A stretch of DNA of 64,000 nt from Herbaspirillum sp. WKF16 (GCF_028993615.1 NZ_CP118632.1:1178001-1242000); one strand, 5' to 3'. Counted from the first letter of the stretch, positions 1 to 10,009 are shown. Numbers and translations: made by a program. Notes: generated by a model not told the origin, from the sequence alone.

Positions 1-104
1 CCGGGCGCGACCAGGCCGCGTGGAGCGACCAGGCCCCGGCGGCGGCCCTGGCGACAGCCGCCGTGGTGGACATCACTCCGGCGCGGCCGGCGCTGCAGCG
101 CTGA
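1..104 (+). CDS. 3' end of an unidentified gene (partial)
   Basis: An open frame enters from the left edge and ends at the TGA at 102-104. It encodes about 33 Ala/Pro-rich residues ending in PALQR. A strong intrinsic terminator follows 26 bases later, which supports this being the true end of a transcribed gene. Its position just before bcsA suggests an accessory cellulose gene such as bcsQ or similar, but the fragment is too short and too low in complexity to recognise. The identity is unknown. Confidence 0.45.
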   Translation, partial: GRDQAAWSDQAPAAALATAAVVDITPARPALQR

Positions 105-129
105 GCCCGCGGGCAAGCTCATCCATGGA

Positions 130-162
130 TGCCGGGCGCCGCAACGCGCCCGGCATTTTTTT
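130..162 (+). terminator. Intrinsic terminator
   Basis: A perfect 10-bp stem (TGCCGGGCGC at 130-139, its complement at 146-155) with a 6-base loop is followed by a run of seven T. It separates the upstream gene from bcsA, so the bcs operon probably has its own promoter in 163-335. Confidence 0.85.
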
Positions 163-335
163 ATCCCCTTCAGGAAATCCCCGATGGAAGGACGGCATGC
201 CGGCCGGCAAAATCGGGCTGTGCGGGATTTTGTATTTTTGCCAATCTCCCGCAGGTGCTATTCCAACCGATGAGACTTGAATTCCTGTCATTTATTGGAT
301 AGCTTTAGGAATCGCTGAAAAGTTATCCTGGCGCA

Positions 336-2813
336 ATGCATCGGGAAAAAACTCCTGACAAGAAACAAGAACAGGCAACCATGGCCACACCGGAGCGCGC
401 ACCATCCCAGCCTTCGACATCGTCGCCACCCGCCGGCGCAGCAGCGCGCGGCGGGCGCCTGGCATCCCGGGCCGGCATGCTGGCGCTGTGGGGCGCGGTC
501 ATGCTGGTGCTGCTGGCGGCGATCTCGGCGCGGGTCGACCTGGCCGCGCAATACGTCATGGCCGGCGGCGCCGTCGGCCTGATGCTGCTGATGCGCTCGC
601 TGGGCTACGTGCGGCGCTTCCGCGTGTTCTTCCTGCTGGTCTCCAGTTTCCTGTTGCTGCGCTACCTGTGGTGGCGCACCTTCAATACCCTGGCCTACGA
701 CAACTTCTTCGATTTCCTCTTCATGCTGGCGCTGTACATCGCCGAGGTGTATGGCGTATCGATCGCGCTGCTGAGCTTCTTCGTCAATATCCACCCGCTC
801 AAGCGCGACTCCGTGCCGCTCGACTTCACGCCCGGCAAGCTGCCCACGGTGGATGTGCTGATCCCCACCTACAACGAACCCACCGAACTGCTGGAGGTCA
901 CGCTGCGCGCCGCGCTGGACATGCGCTACCCGGCCAGCCACCTGCGCGTCTACCTGCTCGACGACGGCGGCACCGTGCAAAAGCGTACCCAGGCCTCGCC
1001 GGCCAAGGCGGCCGAGGCGCAGCAGCGGCACGTCGAATTGCAGGCGCTGGCGGCGCGCCACGGCGGCCATTACATCACGCGCGAAAAGAACCAGAACGCC
1101 AAGGCCGGCAACGTCAACGAGGCGCTGGCGCATTGCTCCGGCGACCTGGTGCTGATCCTCGACGCCGACCACGTACCCACCGTCGATTTCCTGGAGAAGA
1201 CCGTGGGCTTCTTCCAGCAGGACGACAAGCTTTACCTGGTGCAGACGCCGCACTTCTTCATCAACCCGGATCCGGTGGAAAAGAACCTCGACATGTTCGG
1301 CCGCATGCCGCCCGAGAACGAGATGTTCTACGCCGTGATCCAGCGCGGGCTGGACTTCTGGGACGGCGCCTACTTCTGCGGCTCGGCCGCGGTGATCCGG
1401 CGCTCGCACCTGGACGAGGTCGGCGGCATCGGCGGGGTCTCCATCACCGAGGACGCCGAGACCGCCATGAAGCTGCACGCCAAGGGCTACCGCAGCGCCT
1501 ACCTCAACGAGCCGCTGATCTCGGGCCTGCAGCCCGAGACCTTCTCCAGCTTCATCGTGCAGCGCCTGCGCTGGGCGCAGGGCATGGTGCAGCTGTTCCT
1601 GCTGCGCAATGTGTTCGCCATGAAGGGACTCAGCATCCCGCAGAAGCTGTGCTACTTCTCCAACACCTTCTACTGGTTCTTCAGCTACGCGCGCGTGATG
1701 CTGCTGCTGGCGCCGATGGCCTACCTGGTGCTGGGCCTGCGTTTCTACAACGCCAGCATCGCCGAGTTCTTCGCCTACGGGCTGCCGGCCATGGTCGGCG
1801 CCATCCTGACCTCGGACTACCTGTTCGGCCGCTATCGCTGGACCCTGATTTCCGAGCTCTATGAAATGCTGCAGTCGCTGTTCTCGCTGCAGGCCATCTT
1901 CATGGTGATCCGCAACCCGCGTGCGCCCAGCTTCAACGTCACGCCCAAGGGCGAGCACCTGGAGCACGACACGGTGTCCCAACTGGCCGGCCCGTTCTAC
2001 TTCGTCTACGCGGCGGTGGTGCTGACCATGCTGGTCGGCTTGTGGAAGCTGTTCCACGCCCATGAGCACCAGGATGTGATCATCTCGGCGCTGGGCTGGG
2101 ACCTGTTGAACCTGATCATCCTCAACGCCTGCATTGGCGTGCTGTACGAGCGCAAGCAGCGGCGTGCCTCGCCGCGGGTGCCGGTGAACCTGTTCGCCGA
2201 GGCCATGGAAATCACCGTCTCCCCGGCCACGCCGAAGGCGCTGGCGCAGGCCATCGGGGAGGGCGCGACCATGCAGCTGGACGGCGCGGTCAAGGTCGCC
2301 GCCGAGGCGGTCTGGCATGAGCCGCTGCCGTGCCGCGTGATCGACATCTCGGCCGGCGGCGCGCAATTGCAGTTCGACATCGCGGCAGTGCAGTCGGACC
2401 CGCCGAGGATGAACCACCTGCGCATCTACAACAGGGCGATGGGCCACGAGAGCCTGCTGCCCATCGAAGTGCGCAGCAGCCACACCTCGCCCGACAAGAC
2501 CCGGCTGACCGTCGGCGTGCGCTTCACCGACACCAGCGTGGCCGGTTTGTCCGAGACGGTTTCGCTGTCCTCGGGCGACAGCGAACGCTGGACCGCCTAC
2601 CGCGCCAGCCGCAACCAGCGCCTGGGCATCCTCGGCGGCATCGCGCTGCTGGTCCGCCTGGGCACGGTGCACGCCAGTCACCAGTACTACCTGTTCTGCA
2701 AGGGCCTGGCGGCCTACCTGTACCGGCGCGCGATCGCGCCGGTGCTGGCCACCCGTTTCGTCGCTTTGCTGCCTTACCGGCTGAAGCGTTTCTATCGTTA
2801 TCTCATCCAGTGA
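336..2813 (+). CDS. bcsA: Cellulose synthase catalytic subunit BcsA (UDP-forming)
   Basis: This inner-membrane family 2 glycosyltransferase polymerises UDP-glucose into beta-1,4-glucan and extrudes it. N-terminal membrane helices are followed by the GT-A domain with the expected signatures: DDGG near residue 208, DADH near 275, TED near 371 and the QRLRW product-binding motif near 409. More membrane helices follow. A C-terminal PilZ domain carries RRASPR near 609 and DISAGG near 669, so activation by cyclic di-GMP is expected. The length of 825 aa is normal. The ATG at 381 (16th codon) is an equally plausible start, because neither start has a strong ribosome site. bcsB follows after 14 bases. 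Confidence 0.96.
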   Translation: MHREKTPDKKQEQATMATPERAPSQPSTSSPPAGAAARGGRLASRAGMLALWGAVMLVLLAAISARVDLAAQYVMAGGAVGLMLLMRSLGYVRRFRVFFLLVSSFLLLRYLWWRTFNTLAYDNFFDFLFMLALYIAEVYGVSIALLSFFVNIHPLKRDSVPLDFTPGKLPTVDVLIPTYNEPTELLEVTLRAALDMRYPASHLRVYLLDDGGTVQKRTQASPAKAAEAQQRHVELQALAARHGGHYITREKNQNAKAGNVNEALAHCSGDLVLILDADHVPTVDFLEKTVGFFQQDDKLYLVQTPHFFINPDPVEKNLDMFGRMPPENEMFYAVIQRGLDFWDGAYFCGSAAVIRRSHLDEVGGIGGVSITEDAETAMKLHAKGYRSAYLNEPLISGLQPETFSSFIVQRLRWAQGMVQLFLLRNVFAMKGLSIPQKLCYFSNTFYWFFSYARVMLLLAPMAYLVLGLRFYNASIAEFFAYGLPAMVGAILTSDYLFGRYRWTLISELYEMLQSLFSLQAIFMVIRNPRAPSFNVTPKGEHLEHDTVSQLAGPFYFVYAAVVLTMLVGLWKLFHAHEHQDVIISALGWDLLNLIILNACIGVLYERKQRRASPRVPVNLFAEAMEITVSPATPKALAQAIGEGATMQLDGAVKVAAEAVWHEPLPCRVIDISAGGAQLQFDIAAVQSDPPRMNHLRIYNRAMGHESLLPIEVRSSHTSPDKTRLTVGVRFTDTSVAGLSETVSLSSGDSERWTAYRASRNQRLGILGGIALLVRLGTVHASHQYYLFCKGLAAYLYRRAIAPVLATRFVALLPYRLKRFYRYLIQ

Positions 2814-2827
2814 ACCCGGAGCCAACC

Positions 2828-5113
2828 ATGACTTCGTCCAAGAGCCTGACCCGGCGCTTTTCCTTCCTTGTCGCGCTGCTGATCGCCGGCCTGCAACTGC
2901 CGGCGCAGGCGCAGCAGGCCGCGGCCCCGAGTAGCGCGGCGGCAGCCCCGGCCGTCGGCCAGTCCCGCGAAATTCGCCTGGCCGACCTGGGCGGCCGTCC
3001 GGGGCCGCTGCGCCTGACCCGCCTGGATGGCGCGGCGCAGCTGAGCATTCCCATTGCGCGCCGGGAGAACATCAAGTCGGCGGCGCTGCACCTGGTCTCG
3101 ACCAACTCGATCGCCCTGAACAGCCGTTCGCAACTGGTGGTGCGCCTGAACGGGCACAGCATCGCCCAACTGCAGCTGTCCGCGCGCCAGCCGGAAATCA
3201 CGGCCGACATCCGCCTCCCGGTGGAGCTGCTCAAGCCGGGCTACAACCAGCTGATCTTCCGCGTGGCGCAGCACAGCCAGGACACCCAGTGCGAAGATCC
3301 CAACGCGCCCGAGCTGTGGACCGAGATCGACACCACCCAGTCGACGCTGCGCCTGCAGTCCGAACTGCGGACGGTCGCGCCGCTGCTGGCGGACCTGAAC
3401 GACCTGTTCGATCCCAAGCAGCACGCGCCGCAGAAGTTCAACATCGTCACCGCCGCGCACCCTGGCTCGGACGACGCGCTGTCGGCCGGCGGCATGGTGG
3501 CCCAGGGCATCGGTCTCAAGCTGCGCTACACGCTGCCGGCCATCGCCCAGGTGGATGCGCAGGCGGGCAGCGGCGCGGGTCCGGTGCCCGGCCTGCAGCT
3601 GGCCGGCCTGGCCAATGCCGACAACGTCCTGGTGGGGACGCTGGATGAATTGAAGCCCTTCCTCGATCCCAAGGTGGCGGCGCAGATCAAGGGCAGCTTC
3701 CTGGGCGTCTACCCGATGCCGGACGGCCAGCACGTGCTGCTGATCGTCTCCGGCAAGGACCAGCGCGAGGTGCGCCGCGCGGCCGAGGTGTTTGCCTGGC
3801 AGCACCTGGAGTTCCCGCAGCAGGCGCAATGGAACATCGCCGATTTCACGCCGCCGGAGCTGCCCAATTACCTGCCGCAATCGAACGTCTCGACCCAGGG
3901 CATCTACAGTTTCAAGCAGCTCGGTTTCAGCACCTCGCCGATCACCTCGGTGGCGCCGGCCGAGATCAACCTGAACCTGCCGCCTGACGTCTACGCGCAG
4001 GAAGACAGCCAGGCGGAGTTCCGCCTGAACTTCTCGCAAGGCGCGATGGTGAACTCCAGCATCGTCCTCAACCTGTACCTCAACGACGTGTTCCAGCGCA
4101 CCATCTCGGTGGAGGACCGCCAGGGCGGCTTCTACGACAACTACCGGCTGGTGCTGCCGCTGCGCAATTTCAAGCCGGGCAACAACGTGCTGTCGTTCCG
4201 TCCGATCATCATGCCCAACCGCCAGTGCGACCAGACCGGCCCGCTCAACATGAGCCTGTTCGACGACTCGACGGTGAAGGTGCCTTATATCTACCGCTTC
4301 GCCCAGTTGCCGGACCTCTCGCGCTTCTCCAGTAGCGCCTTCCCCTACGTGACGCAGAGCGACGGCAGCCGCCTGGCGATGGTCGTGGCCGGCCGCGACA
4401 GCGCCACCATCGGCGCCGCCTGGACCTTGCTGGCCAAGGTCGCGCAAAAGCAGACGGTGCCGCTGGGCGCGGCCCAGGTCACCTTCGGCAAGCCGACGGT
4501 GAACCGCCACGCGCTGGTGGTGGGCGCGGTCGGCAGCCTGCCGCCCGAGCTGCTCAAGGACGCGCCATGGACGCTGGAGCAGAACCTGAGCTTCGCCGGC
4601 GCCTCGATCCCGATTGCCGTGCCGAGCACCGAGTCCAACTGGTTCCGCCAGCAGTTCCAGACCATCGCCGGCGCCAACCGCAGCAGCGCGGATTCCAGCT
4701 ATCTCAATACCAGCGTCTCGGGCGACGCCAAGTTGAACCAGCAGCTGCTGGTGATGCAGTTCCGTTCCAGGGCGCTGGACGACAAGACCGCCACCGTGTT
4801 CGCCGCGGCCACGCCGGAACAGCTGCAACAGGGCATGGCGCAGCTGGTAGCGCCGGCCTGGTGGAACAACCTGGCCGGCGACGTCTCGCTGCTGTCGCTG
4901 GGCAAGCCCGAGGTGGCCACCCAGCGCATCGGCGCCACCTATGACGAGGGATCGATCGGCAAGGCCGAGTACCTGGGCTACATTGCCTCCAAGTACCCCT
5001 GGACCTGGTACGGCGTGGTGATGCTGGCGCTGCTGGTGCTGGCATGGCTGTGCTGGCGCCAGCTGCGCGCGCACCTGCGCCGCCGCCAGGGCAAGCGCAA
5101 CGTCGACATCTGA
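2828..5113 (+). CDS. bcsB: Cellulose synthase periplasmic subunit BcsB
   Basis: BcsB is the periplasmic, membrane-anchored partner of BcsA and guides the nascent glucan across the periplasm. The 761-aa product starts with a Sec signal peptide (hydrophobic core LVALLIAGLQL, cleavage near AQAQQ) and ends in one transmembrane helix (VVMLALLVLAW) and a basic tail, as in the family. The ATG at 2828 was chosen because a GGAG ribosome site lies just upstream and it begins the signal peptide; the frame stays open further upstream inside bcsA without meaning. It sits between bcsA and bcsC in one operon. Confidence 0.95.
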   Translation: MTSSKSLTRRFSFLVALLIAGLQLPAQAQQAAAPSSAAAAPAVGQSREIRLADLGGRPGPLRLTRLDGAAQLSIPIARRENIKSAALHLVSTNSIALNSRSQLVVRLNGHSIAQLQLSARQPEITADIRLPVELLKPGYNQLIFRVAQHSQDTQCEDPNAPELWTEIDTTQSTLRLQSELRTVAPLLADLNDLFDPKQHAPQKFNIVTAAHPGSDDALSAGGMVAQGIGLKLRYTLPAIAQVDAQAGSGAGPVPGLQLAGLANADNVLVGTLDELKPFLDPKVAAQIKGSFLGVYPMPDGQHVLLIVSGKDQREVRRAAEVFAWQHLEFPQQAQWNIADFTPPELPNYLPQSNVSTQGIYSFKQLGFSTSPITSVAPAEINLNLPPDVYAQEDSQAEFRLNFSQGAMVNSSIVLNLYLNDVFQRTISVEDRQGGFYDNYRLVLPLRNFKPGNNVLSFRPIIMPNRQCDQTGPLNMSLFDDSTVKVPYIYRFAQLPDLSRFSSSAFPYVTQSDGSRLAMVVAGRDSATIGAAWTLLAKVAQKQTVPLGAAQVTFGKPTVNRHALVVGAVGSLPPELLKDAPWTLEQNLSFAGASIPIAVPSTESNWFRQQFQTIAGANRSSADSSYLNTSVSGDAKLNQQLLVMQFRSRALDDKTATVFAAATPEQLQQGMAQLVAPAWWNNLAGDVSLLSLGKPEVATQRIGATYDEGSIGKAEYLGYIASKYPWTWYGVVMLALLVLAWLCWRQLRAHLRRRQGKRNVDI

Positions 5114-5124
5114 ACGGGCGGCGC

Positions 5125-7884
5125 ATGAAGCTGATCAAGCATCCCGTCTGGCTGCTCGGCATGGCCGCCGCCGGCCTGCCGTGGCAGCACGCGCTGGCGC
5201 AGCAGCAGAGCAACGTGAGCAATGTGCAGCGCCAGGCGCAGCAGCTCGACGCCACGCGCGGGCAGGGCGAGGCCAAGGTCACGCAAGGCGAGGGCACGCG
5301 CGCCGCCCGCAGCGTGCAGCAGGAGTTGAAGCTGCGCGCCGAGCAGACCCGGCGCGACCTGGCCGAGACGCGCCGGCGCGAGCAGCAGGCCCTGCTGCCG
5401 CCGCCCCCAATCGGCGGAGCGTCCCCATCGTCATCCGAGAGCAGCGTCGATGAACGCCCCTTGTGGGACTTGTTGAAGCGCCGCGATCTGGCCGGCTTCG
5501 ACCGCCAGCTGGCACGCGCGCGCGCGGCCCATCCCGCCTGGACGGCGCCGGCGAGCTTGCCGGCGGAACGTGCGCGGCTGCAGAAAGAGGGCGAGATCGA
5601 GCGCCTGTTCGCCTATGCCAGGACCGGCCCGGTCGGCCCGCTGAGCGCATCGCAGCTGCAGGCGCTGGTCGCGGCGCATCCGCAGGATTTCTCCTGCGCG
5701 CGCATCGACCGCCTGTGGGGCGCCGCCGAGATCTTCGCGCGCGCTGGCCGCAAGGACGCCGCCTTCGCGCTTTACCGTTCCGTCTTCCCCGATTGCAGCC
5801 CGGCGGCCAACCGCATCGCCACGCTCTACATGGCGCAGCAGGCGCTGGGCGCCGACAGCGAGATGCTGGCGCAACTGCTGGCGGCCGAAGCGGGCGGCCG
5901 GCGCGACGACGAGAGCGAGGCCAAATTCCAGCGCCTGCTCTACGACCGCCAGCTCACCCGCGTGGCAGCGCTCGACCCGGCCGGCGCCGACGCCCTGATG
6001 CTGGTGCCGGTCTTGTCGGACGCCATCCGCGGCTACCTGGATGCGCCGGCGGCCACGCTGGCCGGCTGGATCATGCTGGCCCACAACGACCTGGCCGAGG
6101 GCGCGGTGTGGTTCAACCGCGCGCGCCAATGGCAGCCGGGCAACGTGGATGCGCAGCTCGGCTTGCTGCAGATCCGCCTGCAGGCCGGCGACATCGCCGG
6201 CGCCGACAGGCTGCTGGCCGAGCCGGCGCTGGCGGCCGACCCGCGCGCCAAGGCGCAACGCGCGCGCCTGCAATTGCTGCGCGCCGACCGTTACAACCAG
6301 AACAAGGATTACGCCGCCAGCCTGGCCGCATTGGACGAGGCCGAGCGGCTGGGGGCGAGCAAGCGCCAGACTGCCTCCCTGCGTGGCTGGAACCTGTATG
6401 GCGGCGAACGCTATGAGGCGGCGGCGCAGATCTTTTCTTCCGAATACCGCGCCGCGCGCGATCCGCGCATGGCCGAGGGTTGGGCGCTGGCCGAGAACGC
6501 GCGCGGCCGCCTGGCGCTGCTGGCCGCCACGCCGGAGGCGCGGCAGGCGCCGTTGTCGGTTTATGTCTCTGCGCTGCAGAGCCAGCAGCTCTATTACCGC
6601 AAGCAATTCGTCGAAGCCGACAGCCTGCGCCAACGCACCGAGGACGACATCGCGGCCCAGCCCGAGGCGGATGCGATGCAGCTGCGCGAGGGCGTACAGG
6701 CCTACTTGCCGGACAATCTGCAAGGCGTGCGCGCGGCCTCGGTCACGGCCGGCGTGAGCTACTCCAACCACGCCGGCGCGGACGGCCAGGGCCATCTGGA
6801 AACCACCGCGCCCGCGCTGCGCGCACAATGGTTCGGCGGCGCCGATGGCGCCCGCCAATACGACCTGCGCTTGCGCGGCCTGCGCCTGGATGCCGGGCAG
6901 GCCTCGCCCGACGGCGTGGCGCGCGCGCTGGGCGTGCCGGCCGCGGCGACGCAGTCCGGTTTCGTCAACGTGCGCGAGCTGTGGTTCGGCGCGCAAGACA
7001 GCGTCTGGCTGACCGATGCCGGTCGCCTGGCCTGGCAGGCGGCCGCCGGCGTCACCGATGGCGGCGCCGGCGGAACCGAGCTGCACGGGCAGGCCGCGAT
7101 CGGACAGCAGGCGCAGTGGGGCAACTGGTCGGTGTATGCCGGCAGCAATCCGGTGCGCGACTCGCTGCTCTCCTGGCGCGGCATGGCCTTGCCCGGCACC
7201 GGGCAATGGTGGGGCGACGTGCGGCGCAACGCGCTGGGCGCCAGGACGCTGGCGCAACTGGCGCCGCGCTGGAGCGCCGCGGCCAATGCCGAGCTGGCCG
7301 CCTTCGGCGGCCACAACGTGCAAGGCAACAGCGCGCTGGCATTGGACCTCGGTCTGGGTTACGACCTCAGGCTGGCCGGCTTCGATTACTTCAACCTCGG
7401 CCCGGCGCTGCATTACCTGCGCTACGACAATAACCAGAACCAGTACGGCTGGGGCCTGGGCGGCTACTACAGCCCGCAGCGTTCGGTCAGCGCCGGCATC
7501 GCCTCGCAGTTCATGACGCCGGAGGGTCGGCAGTCGCAGCTCTCGGGCAACCTGGAGCTGGGCTGGAACAGCGCCGCGGAGTCCGCCGCTTCCTGCCTGC
7601 CCGTGCCGTTCCGTTCGGTGGCGGCGTCCGCGGTCAATTGCGGTTATGCTGGCAGCAGCGACAGCGGCATCTACGCGCATGTGCAGCTGGCCGCGGTCAG
7701 GCAACTGGCGCCGCGCTGGCAACTGGGCGTGCTGGGCGACCTCAACCTCACGCCCGGACGCGACCGGCAATACGCGGCCATGCTGTTTGTCCGTTACTTC
7801 TTCGAGGATCGCGCCGCCGTCTTCAGCCGCGACCTGCCGAAGACCACGCGCGATTTCGCCGGACAGCTGGACGATGGACGATGA
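5125..7884 (+). CDS. bcsC: BcsC-like cellulose export protein, outer-membrane beta-barrel with reduced TPR part
   Basis: This is the probable outer-membrane exporter of the cellulose complex. After a signal peptide (cleavage near ALAQQ) comes a Gln/Arg-rich, probably coiled-coil stretch and a Pro-rich linker, then Ala-rich helical repeats consistent with TPRs to about residue 520. From about 545 on there is a beta-barrel with the BcsC C-terminal signature (RYDNNQNQYGWGLGGYYSPQ, near 770-790). At 919 aa it is shorter than the roughly 1150 aa of enterobacterial BcsC, so it has fewer TPRs. It starts 11 bases after bcsB and overlaps bcsZ by ATGA. Confidence 0.88.
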   Translation: MKLIKHPVWLLGMAAAGLPWQHALAQQQSNVSNVQRQAQQLDATRGQGEAKVTQGEGTRAARSVQQELKLRAEQTRRDLAETRRREQQALLPPPPIGGASPSSSESSVDERPLWDLLKRRDLAGFDRQLARARAAHPAWTAPASLPAERARLQKEGEIERLFAYARTGPVGPLSASQLQALVAAHPQDFSCARIDRLWGAAEIFARAGRKDAAFALYRSVFPDCSPAANRIATLYMAQQALGADSEMLAQLLAAEAGGRRDDESEAKFQRLLYDRQLTRVAALDPAGADALMLVPVLSDAIRGYLDAPAATLAGWIMLAHNDLAEGAVWFNRARQWQPGNVDAQLGLLQIRLQAGDIAGADRLLAEPALAADPRAKAQRARLQLLRADRYNQNKDYAASLAALDEAERLGASKRQTASLRGWNLYGGERYEAAAQIFSSEYRAARDPRMAEGWALAENARGRLALLAATPEARQAPLSVYVSALQSQQLYYRKQFVEADSLRQRTEDDIAAQPEADAMQLREGVQAYLPDNLQGVRAASVTAGVSYSNHAGADGQGHLETTAPALRAQWFGGADGARQYDLRLRGLRLDAGQASPDGVARALGVPAAATQSGFVNVRELWFGAQDSVWLTDAGRLAWQAAAGVTDGGAGGTELHGQAAIGQQAQWGNWSVYAGSNPVRDSLLSWRGMALPGTGQWWGDVRRNALGARTLAQLAPRWSAAANAELAAFGGHNVQGNSALALDLGLGYDLRLAGFDYFNLGPALHYLRYDNNQNQYGWGLGGYYSPQRSVSAGIASQFMTPEGRQSQLSGNLELGWNSAAESAASCLPVPFRSVAASAVNCGYAGSSDSGIYAHVQLAAVRQLAPRWQLGVLGDLNLTPGRDRQYAAMLFVRYFFEDRAAVFSRDLPKTTRDFAGQLDDGR

Positions 7885-9074
7885 CACCTTATTCATTCAA
7901 ACGGCGGCTCCTGCTGCAAGCGGGCGCCGCTGCGGCGCTCGTGACCCTCTGGCCCGGCCTGGCCGCTGACGCGGCCGCGCAGGCCTGCCCGGCCGGCTGG
8001 CCGCAGTGGGATGCGTTCGCGCGACGCCACGTGCAGGCCGACGGCCGCGTTGTCGACTTCTCGGTCCCCGAGCAGCAGAGCACCTCCGAGAGCCAGTCCT
8101 ACGGCATGTTCTTCGCGCTGGCCGCCAACGACCGCGCGCGCTTCGCCGCGATCTGGCGCTGGAGCCGCGACAACCTCGGTGCCGGTTCCGACAAGCTGCC
8201 GGCCTGGCAATGGGGCCGGCGCGAGGGCGGCAGCTTCGGCGTGATCGATCCCAACGCCGCGTCCGACGCCGACCTCTGGTTCGCCTATGCGCTGCTGGAG
8301 GCGGCCCGCCTGTGGCAGATGCCCGACTACCTGAAGGCCGGCATGGCGCTGCTGGGCCAGGTCAAGGCGCAGGAGGTGCGGGTGATGGGCGATCTGGGGC
8401 CGATGCTGTTGCCGGGGCCGGTCGGCTTCGAGGCTGGCCGCGAACGCTGGCGCCTCAATCCCAGCTATCTGCCCTTGCCGCTGCTGCGCCGTTTCGCCGC
8501 GGTCGATCCGTCCGGCCCGTGGACGGCGATGGTCCAGGGCGCGGCCAGGCTGGCGACGCAATCGGCGCCGCAGGGCTTCGCGCCGGACTGGGTGATCTAT
8601 GACGCAGGCAAGGGCTTCCAGCCCGACAGCGAGCGTTCCGTGCTCGGCAGCTACGACGCCATCCGCGTGTATCTCTGGGCCGGCGTGACCAACGACGGCG
8701 ATCCGCTGGTGGCTGCCGTGCGCAACGCGCTGGCGCCGATGACGCGCGCCGTGGTCAGCTACGCGGCCCCGCCGGAAAAGATCAACACCGTCACCGGCGC
8801 GCCGGAAGGGCGTGGCCCGATCGGTTTTTCCGCCGCCTTGCTGCCCTGGCTGAAGGCCACCGGCGCGGCGGACGCGCTGGCCGCGCAAGAGGCGCTGGTG
8901 CGTGAAAAATGGCAGACCTGGTCGCGCGCGGCGCATCCCGCGGGCGCTGCGGGCGACGGCGAGTTCAACTACTACAACAGCGTGCTGAGCTTGTTCGGCT
9001 GGGGTTGGCTGCAGGGGCAGTATCGTTTCGACGCGGCGGGGCAGGTGACGCCGGCTTGGGCTTGCGCGGCCTGA
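7881..9074 (+). CDS. bcsZ: Periplasmic endo-1,4-beta-glucanase BcsZ (glycoside hydrolase family 8)
   Basis: BcsZ hydrolyses beta-1,4-glucan and is needed for normal cellulose export. The 397-aa product begins with a signal peptide containing a twin Arg (KRRLLLQAG) and AAAQA at the likely cleavage site. GH8 motifs are visible: SESQSYGM, which carries the catalytic Glu, near residue 70, and SDADLWFAYALLEA, which carries the conserved Asp, near 130. The ATG at 7881 overlaps the bcsC stop, showing translational coupling. In Escherichia coli bcsZ lies between bcsB and bcsC; here it is last. Confidence 0.93.
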   Translation: MTPYSFKRRLLLQAGAAAALVTLWPGLAADAAAQACPAGWPQWDAFARRHVQADGRVVDFSVPEQQSTSESQSYGMFFALAANDRARFAAIWRWSRDNLGAGSDKLPAWQWGRREGGSFGVIDPNAASDADLWFAYALLEAARLWQMPDYLKAGMALLGQVKAQEVRVMGDLGPMLLPGPVGFEAGRERWRLNPSYLPLPLLRRFAAVDPSGPWTAMVQGAARLATQSAPQGFAPDWVIYDAGKGFQPDSERSVLGSYDAIRVYLWAGVTNDGDPLVAAVRNALAPMTRAVVSYAAPPEKINTVTGAPEGRGPIGFSAALLPWLKATGAADALAAQEALVREKWQTWSRAAHPAGAAGDGEFNYYNSVLSLFGWGWLQGQYRFDAAGQVTPAWACAA

Positions 9075-9089
9075 GTGCCGGTTGGCGCA

Positions 9090-10000
9090 CACCAGAACGG
9101 CACCGGGTTCCTGCTTTCGCAGGAACGACAGGGTGTGAGGTGATTCCACCCGCTGGCGATATAAGCGCTCTCCTGCCTGTCGTCCCCCGCGAAAGCGGAG
9201 ACCCATTGACGTTCGTCGCACACTAAAGAACCCCGTTCGGGCTGAGTAGCCGCGCAGCGGCGTATCGAAGCCTGTTCTGATCCCGTCGAATTTCAACCGC
9301 AAATACATCGGCTTCGATACGCCGTTTCACGGCTACTCAGCCCGAACGGAAGATGGATGACGCGCACCGAACGACACTGGGTTCCTGCTTTCGCAGGAAC
9401 GACAGGGTGTGAGGTGATTCCACCCGCTGGCGATATAAGCGCTCTCCTGCCTGTCGTCCCCCGCGAAAGCGGAGACCCATTGACGTTCGTCGCACACCAA
9501 AGAACCCCGTTCGGGCTGAGTAGCCGCGCAGCGGCGTATCGAAGCCTGTCCTGATCCCGTCGAATTTCAACCGCCAATACATCGACTTCGATACGCCGTT
9601 TCACGGCTACGCAGCCCGAACGGAAGATGGATGACGCGCACCGAACGGCACTGGGTCCCTCCTTTCGCAGGAACGACAGGGTGTGAGGTGATTCCACCCG
9701 CCGGCGATATAAGCGCTCTCCTGCCTGTCGTCCCCGCGAAAGCGGGGATCCAGCGACGTTCGTCGCACACCAAAGAAATCCGTTCGGGCTGAGTAGCCGC
9801 GCAGCGGCGTATCGAAGCCTGTCCTGATCCTGTCGAATTTCAACCGCAAATACATTGGCTTCGATACGCCGTATCACGGCTACTCAGCCCGAACGGAGGA
9901 TGGAGGAAGCGCACCGAACGGCACTGGGTTCCTGCTTTCGCAGGAACGACAGGGGGTGAGGTGATTCAACCCGCTGGCGATATACGTTCCCTGCTTTCCC
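9090..10000. repeat. Tandem array of a 274-bp palindromic (REP-like) unit, about 3.3 copies
   Basis: Equivalent points of the unit fall at 9095, 9369, 9643 and 9916, giving periods of 274, 274 and 273; the last copy is cut short near 10000. Each unit holds two nested inverted repeats. The first pairs a 'ttcctgctttcgcaggaac' segment with a later 'cccgcgaaagcgg' segment. The second is a large hairpin (9233-9349 in copy 1) pairing CCGTTCGGGCTGAGTAGCCG and CGGCGTATCGAAGCC with their complements. Copies differ by a few per cent. Short open frames inside are palindrome by-products, not genes. Confidence 0.9.
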
Positions 10001-10009
10001 GTCGTCCCA

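Noticed and set aside
288..2825. An 845-codon minus-strand open frame antisense to bcsA, and similar long antisense frames (2798-5074, 5431-7896, 11750-13288, 56882-59410 and others)
   Set aside because: Long antisense frames are expected in high-GC DNA with strong third-position GC. They lack family motifs and ribosome sites and lie over well-identified genes.
9090..10000. CRISPR-like array or tandem protein repeats in this region
   Set aside because: Units are 274 bp with no short repeat/unique spacer pattern. The translated WVPAFAGTT-type peptides come from palindromic intergenic repeats and are a well-known annotation artefact.
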